A DNA stretch of 64,000 nt, taken from NCBI GenBank assembly GCA_958298945.1, contig OY282608.1, positions 11,447,933 through 11,511,932 on the forward strand, read 5' to 3'. The notes beneath the pieces were generated by a model. It made no database searches. It worked only from the letters and a program-made list of their open reading frames with translations, and had not been told where the DNA came from. Of the stretch, positions 34,425 to 43,984 are shown one piece after another (the stretch's first letter is position 1; every line of letters starts with the position of its first letter). The stretch is from Atherix ibis (Eukaryota > Arthropoda > Insecta > Diptera > Athericidae). The position numbers and the translations under genes were made by a program.

Positions 34425-35965
34425 TTTGTGTGTTTGTTTGTTGGCTTGTTGGCTTGTTGGTTTGTTGGTTTGTTGGTTTGTTGGTTTGTTGGTTTGTTGC
34501 TTTGTTCGTTTTTTGGTTTGTTGGCTTGTTGGTTTGTTCGTTTGTTGGTTGGTTGGTTACTTGGTTTGTTGGTTTGGTGGTTTATTGGTTTGTTGGTTTG
34601 TTGGTTTGTTGGTTTGTTCGTTTGTTGGTTTGTTGGTTTGTTCGTTTGTAGGTTTGTTGGTTTGTTGGCTTGTTAGATTGTTGGCTTATTGGTTTGTTGG
34701 CTTTGTTGGCTTGTTGGCTTGTTGGTTTGTTGGTTTGTTGGTTTGTTGGTTTGTTGGTTTGTTGGCTTGTTAGCTTGTTGGTGTGTTGGTTTGTTGGTTT
34801 GTTGTTTTATTGGTATATTGTTTTGTTGGCTTGTTGGATTGTTGGTTTGTTGGTTTCTTGGTTTGTTGGTTTGTTCGTTTGTTGGTTTGTTGGTTTGTTG
34901 GTTTGATTCTTTGTTGGTTTGTTGGTTTGTTGGTTTGTTGGTTTGTTTGTTTGTTGGTTTGTTGGTTTGTTGGTTTGTTGGTTTGATGGTTTGTTGGTTT
35001 GTTGGCTTATTGGCTTGTTGCTTTGTTGGTTTGTTCGTTTGTTGGTTTGTTGGTTTGTTGGTTTGTTGGTTTGTTAGTTTTTTGGTTTGTTGGTTTGTTG
35101 GTTTGTTGGTTTGTTGGTTTGGTGGTTTGTTAGTTTGTTGGCTTGTTGGTTTGTTGGTTTGTTAGTTTGTTTGTGTGTTTGTTTGTTGGATTGTTGGCTT
35201 GTTGGCTTGTTGGTTTGTTGGTTTGTTGGTTTGTTGGTTTGTTGGTTTGTTGCTTTGTTCGTTTTTTGGTTTGCTGGCTTGTTGGTTTGTTCGTTTGTTG
35301 GTTGGTTGGTTACTTGGTTTGTTGGTTTGTTGGTTTATTGGTTTATTGGTTTGTTGGTTTGTTGGTTTGTTGGTTTGTTCGTTTGTTGGTTTGTTGGTTT
35401 GTTCGTTTGTAGGTTTGTTGGTTTGTTGGCTTGTTGGCTTGTTGGCTTATTGGATTGTTGGCTTGTTGGTTTGTTCGTTTTTTGGTTTGTTGGCTCGTTG
35501 GTTTGTTGGCTTGTTGGTTTGTTGGTTTGTTGGTTTGTTGGTTTGTTGGTTTGTTGGTTTGTGTACTTGTTAGCTTGTTGGTGTGTTGGTTTGTTGGTTT
35601 GTTGGCTTATTGGTTTGTTGGTTTGTTGGTTTGTTGGTTTGTTGGCTTGTTGGCTTGTTGGTTTGTTGGTTAGTTTGTTTGTTGGTTTGTTGGTTTGTTG
35701 GTTTGTTGGTTTGTTGGTTTGTTGGTTTGTTGGTTTGTTGGTTTGTTGGTTTGTTGGCTTGTTGGTTTGTTCGTTTGTTGGTTTGTTGGTTTGTTGGTTT
35801 GTTGCTTTGTTCGTTTTTTGGTTTGTTGGTTTGTTGGCTTGTTGGTTTGTTCGTTTGTTGGTTGGTTGGTTACTTGGTTTGTTGGTTTGTTGGTTTATTG
35901 GTTTGTTGGTTTGTTGGTTTGTTGGTTTGTTCGTTTGTTGCTTTGTTGGTTTGTTCGTTTGTAGG
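34425..35965. repeat. Family A 1.54 kb repeat, copy 1
   Basis: Matches 35966 onward at offset 1537 through about 35.1 kb, then 1641 (104 bp, 13 units). Anchors are the GCTTTGTTCG module with TAG at 34649-34651, the nine-base GGCTTTGTT unit near 34699, and GTTTTATTGGTATATTG near 34802. The partner reads GCTTTATTGG at that last place (near 36340). A GGTTTGTGTACTTG string near 35560 recurs near 37191 and 39745. Confidence 0.78.
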
Positions 35966-36699
35966 TTTGTTTGTGTGTTTGTTTGTTGGCTTGTTGGCTT
36001 GTTGGTTTGTTGGTTTGTTGGTTTGTTGGTTTGTTGCTTTGTTCGTTTTTTGGTTTGTTGGCTTGTTGGTTTGTTCGTTTGTTGGTTGGTTGGTTACTTG
36101 GTTTGTTGGTTTGTTGGTTTATTGGTTTGTTGGTTTGTTGGTTTGTTGGTTTGTTCGTTTGTTGGTTTGTTGGTTTGTTCGTTTGTAGGTTTGTTGGTTT
36201 GTTGGCTTGTTAGATTGTTGGCTTATTGGTTTGTTGGCTTTGTTGGCTTGTTGGCTTGTTGGTTTGTTGGTTTGTTGGTTTGTTGGTTTGTTGGTTTGTT
36301 GGCTTGTTAGCTTGTTGGTGTGTTGGTTTGTTGGTTTGTTGCTTTATTGGTATATTGTTTTGTTGGCTTGTTGGATTGTTGGTTTGTTGGTTTCTTTGTT
36401 TGTTGGTTTGTTCGTTTGTTGGTTTGTTGGTTTGTTGGTTTGTTTCTTTGTTGGTTTGTTGGTTTGTTGGTTTGTTGGTTTGTTGGTTTGTTGGTTTGTT
36501 GGTTTGTTTGTTTGTTGGTTTGTTGGATTGTTGGTTTGTTGGTTTTTTTGTTTGTTGGTTTGTTCGTTTGTTGGTTTGTTGGTTTGTTGGTTTGTTTCTT
36601 TGTTGGTTTGTTGGTTTGTTGGTTTGTTGGTTTGTTGGTTTGTTGGTTTGTTGCTTTGTTGGTTTGTTCGTTTGTTGGTTTGTTGGTTTGTTGGTTTGT
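35966..36699. repeat. Family A 1.54 kb repeat, copy 2
   Basis: Begins with a TGTAGGTTTGTTTGTGTG fusion, in which the module end at TAG 35962-35964 runs directly into the TTTGTGTG string. This looks like the exchange point of the tandem pair. An internal partial duplication of GGATTGTT...TTTGTTTCTTTG (about 36.37-36.48 and 36.52-36.60 kb) accounts for part of the 104 bp extra length relative to copy 1. Confidence 0.72.
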
Positions 36700-39250
36700 T
36701 AGTTTTTTGGTTTGTTGGTTTGTTGGTTTGTTGGTTTGTTGGTTTGTTGGTTTGTTGGTTTGTTGGTTTGTTAGTTTGTTGGCTTGTTGGTTTGTTGGTT
36801 TGTTAGTTTGTTTGTGTGTTTGTTTGTTGGATTGTTGGCTTGTTGGTTTGTTGGTTTGTTCGTTTGTTGGTTTGTTGGTTTGTTGCTTTGTTCGTTTTTT
36901 GGTTTGCTGGCTTGTTGGTTTGTTCGTTTGTTGGTTGGTTGGTTACTTGGTTTGTTGGTTTGTTGGTTTATTGGTTTATTGGTTTGTTGGTTTGTTGGTT
37001 TGTTGGTTTGTTCGTTTGTTGGTTTGTTGGTTTGTTCGTTTGTAGGTTTGTTGGTTTGTTGGCTTGTTGGCTTGTTGGCTTATTGGATTGTTGGCTTGTT
37101 GGTTTGTTCGTTTTTAGGTTTGTTGGCTCGTTGGTTTGTTGGCTTGTTGGTTTGTTGGTTTGTTGGTTTGTTGGTTTGTTGGTTTGTTGGTTTGTGTACT
37201 TGTTAGCTTGTTGGTGTGTTGGTTTGTTGGTTTGTTGGCTTATTGGTTTGTTGGTTTGTTGGTTTGTTGGTTTGTTGGCTTGTTGGCTTGTTGGTTTGTT
37301 GGTTAGTTCGTTTGTTGGTTTGTTGGTTTGTTGGTTTGTTGGTTTGTTGGTTTGTTGGTTTGTTGGTTTGTTAGTTTGTTTGTGTGTTTGTTTGTTGCCT
37401 TGTTGGCTTGTTGGTTTGTTGGTTTGTTAGTTTTTTCGTTTGTTGGTTTGTTGGCTTGTTGGTTTGTTGGTTGTTTGGTTTGTTGGTTTGTTGGTTTGTT
37501 GGTTTGTTGGCTTATTGGTTTGTTGGTTTGTTGGTGTGTTCGTTTGTTGGTTTGTTGTTTTGTTGGATTGTTGGCTTGTTGGTTTGTTGGTTTGTTGGCT
37601 AGTTGGTTTGTTGGTTTTTTGGTTTGTTGGATTGTTGGTTTGTTGGTTTGTTGGTTTGTTGGTTTGTTGGTTTGTTGGTTTGTTGGTTTGTTGGTTTGTT
37701 GGTTTGTTGGTTTGTTGGTTTGTTGGTTTGTTGGTTTGTTGGTTAGTTGGTTTGTTGGTTTGTTGGTTTGTTGGCTTGTTGGTTTGTTGGCTTGTTGGTT
37801 TGTTGGTTTGTTAGTTTGTTGGTGTGTTTGTTTGTTCGCTTGTTGGCTTATTGGTTTGTTGGTTTGTTGGTTTGTTGGTTTGTTGGTTTGTTTCTTTGTT
37901 CGTTTTTTGGTTTGTTGTCTTGTTGGTTTGTTCGTTTGTTGGTTTGTTGGTTAATTGGTTTGTTGGCTTGTTGGTTTGTTGGTTTGTTGGTTTGTTGGTT
38001 TGTTGGTTTTTTCGTTTGTTTGTTTGTTTGTTTGTTTGTTTGTTCGTTTGTTGGTTTGTTGGTTTGTTGTTTTGTTGGCTTGTTGGCTTGTTGGTTTGTT
38101 GATTTGTTGACTTGTAGGTTTGTTGGTTTGTTGGCTTGTTGGTTTTGTTGGTTTGTTGGTTTGTTGGCTTGTTGGCTTGTTGCTTTGTTGGTTTGTTGGC
38201 TTGTTGGTTTTTTTGTTTGTTGGTTTGTTGGTTTGTTGGTTTATTGGTTTGTTGTTTTGTTGGCTTGTTGGATTGTTGATTTGTTAGTTTGTTTGTTTCT
38301 TGGTTTGTTCGTTTGTTGGTTTGTTGGTTTGTTGGTTTGTTGGTTTGTTGGTTTGTTGGTTTGTTGGTTTGTTGGTTTGTTCGTTTGTTGGTTTGTTGGT
38401 TTGTTGGTTTGTTGGTTTGTTGGCTCGTTGGTTTGTTGGTTTGTTGGCTTGTTGGTTTGTTGGTTTGTTGGTTTGTTGGTTTGTTGGTTTATTCATTTTT
38501 TGGTTTGTTGGTTTGTTGGTTTGTTGGTTTGTTGGTTTGTTGGCTTGTTGATTTGTTCGCTTGTTGGCTTTTTGGTTTGTTGGTTTGTTGGTTTGTTGGT
38601 TTATTGGTTTGTTCGTTTTTTGGTTTGTTGGTTTGTTGGCTTGTTGGTTTGTTGGTTTGTTGGTTGTTTGGTTTGTTGGTTTGTTGGTTTGTTCGTTTGT
38701 AGGTTTGTTGGTTTGTTGTTTTGTTGGATTGTTGGCTTGTTGGTTTGTTGGTTTGTTGGCTTGTTGGTTTGTTGGTTTTTTGGTTTGTTAGTTTGTTGGT
38801 TTGTTGGTTTGTTGGTCTGTTGGTTTGTTGGTTTGTTGGTTTGTTGGTTTGTTGGTTTGTTGGTTTGTTGGTTTGTTGGTTTGTTGGTTTGTTGGCTTGT
38901 TGGTTTTTTGGTTTGTTGGTTTGTTGGTTTGTTGGTTTGTTGGTTTATTGGTTTGTTGTTTTGTTGGCTTGTTGGATTGTTGATTTGTTGGTTTGTTTGT
39001 TTCTTGGTTTGTTCGTTTGTTGGTTTGTTGGTTTGTTGGTTTGTTGGTTTGTTGGTTTGTTGGTTTGTTGGTTTGTTGGTTTGTTGGTTTGTTCGTTTGT
39101 TGGTTTGTTGGTTTGTTGGTTTGTTGGTTTGTTGGCTCGTTGGTTTGTTGGTTTGTTGACTTGTTGGTTTGTTGGTTTGTTGGTTTGTTGGTTTGTTGGT
39201 TTGTTGGTTTGTTGGTTTGTTGGTTTGTTGGTTTGTTGGTTTGTTGGTTT
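36700..39250. repeat. Family A-to-B repeat, copy 1 (about 2.55 kb)
   Basis: Matches 39251-41670 at offset 2553 (36.78-37.5 kb), then 2425 (37.75-38.4 kb) and 2433-2489 further on. It starts with family A modules (TAG at 37043-37045) and crosses into family B near 37.75 kb with GGTTAATTGG, a TTTG tract and GGTTTATTCATTTTTTGG. It therefore shows the A-B boundary preserved inside a repeated unit. Confidence 0.8.
38015..38042. repeat. TTTG microsatellite, seven units
   Basis: Seven consecutive TTTG tetramers between CG and TTCG. The duplicate at 40432-40459 has the same count. The first-pass relative at 12365 has five. Confidence 0.88.
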
Positions 39251-41670
39251 GTTAGTTTTTTGGTTTGTTGGTTTGTTGGTTTGTTGGTTTGTTGGTTTGT
39301 TGGTTTGTTGGTTTGTTGGTTTGTTAGTTTGTTGGCTTGTTGGTTTGTTGGTTTGTTAGTTTGTTTGTGTGTTTGTTTGTTGGATTGTTGGCTTGTTGGT
39401 TTGTTGGTTTGTTGGTTTCTTGGTTTGTTGGTTTGTTGCTTTGTTCGTTTTTTGGTTTGCTGGCTTGTTGGTTTGTTCGTTTGTTGGTTGGTTGGTTACT
39501 TGGTTTGTTGGTTTGTTGGTTTATTGGTTTATTGGTTTGTCGGTTTGTTGGTTTGTTGGTTTGTTCGTTTGTTGGTTTGTTGGTTTGTTCATTTGTAGGT
39601 TTGTTGGTTTGTTGGCTTGTTGGCTTGTTGGCTTATTGGATTGTTGGCTTCTTGGTTTGTTCGTTTTTTGGTTTGTTGGCTCGTTGGTTTGTTGGCTTGT
39701 TGGTTTGTTGGTTTGTTGGTTTGTTGGTTTGTTGGTTTGTTGGTTTGTGTACTTGTTAGCTTATTGGTGTGTTGGTTTGTTGGTTTGTTGGCTTATTGGT
39801 TTGTTGGTTTGTTGGTTTGTTGGTTTGTTGGCTTGTTGGCTTGTTGGTTTGTTGGTTAGTTCGTTTGTTGGTTTGTTGGTTTGTTGGTTTGTTGGTTTGT
39901 TGGTTTGTTGGTTTGTTGGTTTGTTAGTTTGTTTGTGTGTTTGTTTGTTGCCTTGTTGGCTTGTTGGTTTGTTGGTTTGTTAGTTTTTTCGTTTGTTGGT
40001 TTGTTGGCTTGTTGGTTTGTTGGTTTGTTGGTTGTTTGGTTTGTTGGTTTGTTGGTTTGTTGGTTTGTTGGTTTGTTGGCTTATTGGTTTGTTGGTTTGT
40101 TGGTGTGTTCGTTTGTTGGTTTGTTGGTTTGTTGTTTTGTAGGATTGTTGGCTTGTTGGTTTGTTGGTTAGTTGGTTTGTTGGTTTGTTGGTTTGTTGGC
40201 TTGTTGGTTTGTTGGCTTGTTGGTTTGTTGGTTTGTTAGTTTGTTGGTGTGTTTGTTTGTTGGCTTGTTGGCTTATTGGTTTGTTGGTTTGTTGGTTTGT
40301 TGGTTTGTTTCTTTGTTCGTTTTTTGGTTTGTTGTCTTGTTGGTTTGTTCGTTTGTTGGTTTGTTGGTTAATTGGTTTGTTGGCTTGTTGGTTTGTTGGT
40401 TTGTTGGTTTGTTGGTTTGTTGGTTTTTTCGTTTGTTTGTTTGTTTGTTTGTTTGTTTGTTCGTTTGTTGGTTTGTTGGTTTGTTGTTTTGTTGGCTTGT
40501 TGGCTTGTTGGTTTGTTGATTTGTTGACTTGTAGGTTTGTTGGTTTGTTGGCTTGTTGGTTTTGTTGGTTTGTTGGTTTGTTGGTTTGTTGGCTTGTTGC
40601 TTTGTTGGTTTGTTGGCTTGTTGGTTTTTTGGTTTGTTGGTTTGTTGGTTTGTTGGTTTGTTGGTTTATTGGTTTGTTGTTTTGTTGGCTTGTTGGATTG
40701 TTGATTTGTTGGTTTGTTTGTTTCTTGGTTTGTTCGTTTGTTGGTTTGTTGGTTTGTTGGTTTGTTGGTTTGTTGGTTTGTTGGTTTGTTGGTTTGTTGG
40801 TTTGTTGGTTTGTTCGTTTGTTGGTTTGTTGGTTTGTTGGTTTGTTGGTTTGTTGGCTCGTTGGTTTCTTGGTTTGTTGGCTTGTTGGTTTGTTGGTTTG
40901 TTGGTTTGTTGGTTTGTTGGTTTATTCATTTTTTGGTTTGTTGGTTTGTTGGTTTGTTGGTTTGTTGGTTTGTTGGCTTGTTGATTTGTTCGTTTGTTGG
41001 CTTTTTGGTTTGTTGGTTTGTTGGTTTGTTGGTTTATTGGTTTGTTCGTTTTTCGGTTTGTTGGTTTGTTGGCTTGTTGGTTTCTTGGTTTGTTGGTTGT
41101 TTGGTTTGTTGGTTTGTTGGTTTGTTGGTTTGTTGGTTTGTTGGTTTGTTGGCTTATTGGCTTGTTGGCTTGTTGGTTTGTTCGTTTGTAGGTTTGTTGG
41201 TTTGTTATTTTGTTGGATTGTTGGCTTGTTGGTTTGTTGGTTTGTTGGCTTGTTGGTTTGTTGGTTTTTTGGTTTGTTAGTTTGTTGGTTTGTTGGTTTG
41301 TTGGTCTGTTGGTTTGTTGGTTTGTTGTTTTGTTGGCTTGTTGGATTGTTGATTTGTTGGTTTGTTTGTTTCTTGGTTTGTTCGTTTGTTGGTTTGTTGG
41401 TTTGTTGGTTTGTTGGTTTGTTGGTTTGTTGGTTTGTTGGTTTGTTGGTTTGTTGGTTTGTTGGTTTGTTCGTTTGTTGGTTTGTTGGTTTGTTGGTTTG
41501 TTGGTTTGTTGGCTCGTTGGTTTGTTGGTTTGTTGGCTTGTTGGTTTGTTGGTTTGTTGGTTTAATGGTTTGTTGGTTTGTTGGTTTGTTGGTTTATTCA
41601 TTTTTTGGTTTGTTGGTTTGTTGGTTTGTTGGTTTGTTGGTTTGTTGGTTTGTTGGTTTGTTGGCTTGTT
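39251..41670. repeat. Family A-to-B repeat, copy 2 (about 2.42 kb)
   Basis: Tandem partner of 36700-39250, 128 bp (16 units) shorter near 40.15 kb. Private differences include TTGTAGGATTG near 40137 (a TAG where the partner has GGATTG), TTCATTTGTAGG near 39589, GGTTTCTTGG near 39416, and TTGTTATTTTG near 41205. It carries two family B sub-repeats (about 40.65-41.3 and 41.3-41.7 kb, offset 648). Confidence 0.8.
40432..40459. repeat. TTTG microsatellite, seven units (duplicate)
   Basis: Seven TTTG tetramers, identical in number and flanks to the tract at 38015. The tract length has not changed since the 2.4-2.55 kb duplication that made the pair. Confidence 0.88.
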
Positions 41671-43984
41671 GATTTGTTCGTTCGTTGGCTTTTTGGTTTG
41701 TTGGTTTGTTGGTTTGTTGGTTTATTGGTTTGTTCGTTTTTTGGTTTGTTGGTTTGTTGGCTTGTTGGTTTGTTGGTTTGTTGGTTGTTTGGTTTGTTGG
41801 TTTGTTGGTTTGTTGGTTTGTTGGTTTGTTGGCTTATTGGCTTGTTGGCTTGTTGGCTTGTTGGTTTGTTCGTTTGTAGGTTTGTTGGTTTGTTGTTTTG
41901 TTGGATTGTTGGCTTGTTGGTTTGTTGGTTTGTTGGCTTGTTGGTTTGTTGGTTTTTTGGTTTGTTAGTTTGTTGGTTTGTTGGTTTGTTGGTTTGTTGG
42001 TTTGTTGGTTTGTTGGTTTGTTGGTTTGTTGGTTTGTTGGTTTGTTGGTTTGTTGGCTTGTTGGTTTGTTGGTTTGTTAGTTTGTTAGTTTGTTGGTGCG
42101 TTTGTTTGTTGGCTTGTTGGCTTGTTGGTTTGTTGGTTTGTTGGTTTGTTGGTTTGTTGCTTTGTTCGTTTTTTGGTTTGTTGGCTTGTTGGTTTGTTCG
42201 TTTGTTGGTTTGTTGGTTACTTGGTTTGTTGGTTTGTTGGTTTGTTGGTTTGTTGGTTTGTTGGTTTTTTCGTTTGTTGGTTTGTTGGTTTGTTCGTTTG
42301 TTGGTTTGTTGGTTTGTTGGTTTGTTGGCTTGTTGGCTTGTTGGTTTGTTGATTTGTTGACTTGTTGGTTTCTTGGTTTGTTGGCTTGTTGGTTTTGTTG
42401 GTTTGTTTCTTTGTTGGTTTGTTGGTTTGTTGGTTTGTTGGTTTGTTGGCTTGTTGGTTTTTTGGTTTGTTGGTTTGTTGGTTTGTTGGTTTGTTGGTTT
42501 GTTGGTTTGTTGGTTTGTTGGTTTGTTGGTTTGTTGGCTTGTTGGCTTGTTGGTTTGTTGGTTTGTTGGCTTGTTGGTTTTTTGGTTTGTTGGTTTGTTG
42601 GTTTGTTGGTTTGTTGGTTTATTGGTTTGTTGTTTTGTTGGCTTGTTGGATTGTTGGTTTGTTGGTTTGTTTGTTTGTTGGTTTGTTCGTTTGTTGGTTT
42701 GTTGGTTTGTTGGTTTGTTGGTTTGTTCGTTTGTTAGTTTGTTGGTTTGTTCATTTGTAGGTTTGTTGGTTTGTTGGCTTGTTGGCTTGTTGGCTTATTG
42801 GTTTGTTGGCTTGTTGGTTTGTTCGTTTTTTGGTTTGTTGGCTTGTTGGTTTGTTGGCTTCTTGGTTTGTTGGTTTGTTGGTTTGTTGGTTTGTTGGTTT
42901 GTTGGTTTGTTGGTTTGTTGGCTTGTTAGCTTGTTGGTGTGTTGGTGTGTTGGTTTGTTGGTTTGTTGGTTTATTGGTTTGTTGGTTTGTTTGCTTGTTG
43001 GATTGTTGGTTTTTTGGTTTCTTTGTTTGTTGGTTTGTTCGTTTGTTGGTTTGTTGGTTTGTTGGTTTGTTTCTTTGTTGGTTTGTTGGTTTGTTGGTTT
43101 GTTGGTTTGTTGGTTTGTTGGTTTGTTGGCTTATTGGCTTGTTGGTTTGTTGGTTTGTTCGTTTGTTGGTTTGTTGGTTTGTTGTTTTGTTGGATTGTTG
43201 GCTTGTTGGTTTGTTGGTTTGTTGGCTTGTTGGTTTGTTAGTTTTTTGGTTTGTTGGTTTGTTGGTTTGTTGGTTTGTTGGTTTGTTGGTTTGTTGGTTT
43301 GTTGGTTTGTTGGTTTGTTGGTTTGTTGGTTTGTTGGTTTGTTGGTTTGTTGGTTTGTTGGTTTGTTGGTTTGTTGGTTTGTTGGTTTGTTGGCTTCTTG
43401 GTTTGTTGGTTTGTTAGTTTGTTTGTGTGTTTGTTTGTTGCCTTGTTGGCTTGTTGGTTTGTTGGTTTGTTGGTTTGTTGGTTTGTTGCTTTGTTCCTTT
43501 TTTGGTTTGTTGGCTTGTTGGTTTGTTCGTTTGTTGGTTGTTGGTTACTTTGTTTGTTGGTTTGTTGGTTTATTGGTTTGTTGGTTTGTTGGTTTGTTGG
43601 TTTGTTCGTTTGTTGGTTTGTTGGTTTGTTGGTTTGTTCGTTTGCAGGTTTGTTGGTTTGTTGGCTTGTTGGCTTGTTGGCTTATTGGTTTGTTGGCTTG
43701 TTGGTTTGTTCGTTTTTTTGGTTTGTTGGCTTGTTTGTTTGTTGGCTTGTTGGTTTGTTGGTTTGTTGGTTTGTTGTTTTGTTGGTTTGTTGGCTTGTTA
43801 GCTTGTTGGTGTGTTGGTTTGTTGGTCTGTTGGTTTATTGGTTTGTTGGTTTGTTGGTTTGTTGGATTGTTGGCTTGTTGGCTTGTTGGTTTGTTGGTTA
43901 GTTCTTTTGTTGGTTTGTTGGTTTGTTGGCTTTTTGGTTTGTTGGTTTGTTGGTTTGTTGGCTTGTTGGTTTGTTCGTTTGTTG
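41671..43984. repeat. Second-pass family C block
   Basis: Follows family B with the same order of marks seen at 13.6-16 kb: GGTGCGTTTG near 42093, GGTTACTTGG, TTGATTTGTTGACTTG, the nine-base GGTTTTGTT near 42392, TTCATTTGTAGG near 42750, a paired GGTGTGTT string near 42935 and TTGTTCCTTTTTTGG near 43493. Offsets to the first pass are about 28.07-28.15 kb. Only one C unit remains here, against more than two in the first pass. A pure run of about 146 bp spans about 43247-43392. A TGCAGG near 43643 replaces the usual TGTAGG. Confidence 0.8.

Noticed and set aside
40666..41601. A 311-codon reverse-strand open frame rich in Thr, Asn, Gln, Lys and Pro
   Set aside because: It is the reverse reading of the unit (TNQQTNKP). 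It starts at a chance ATG made by a TTCATTTT variant on the + strand and ends at a variant stop. It looks like a low-complexity secreted or prion-like protein but follows from the satellite alone.
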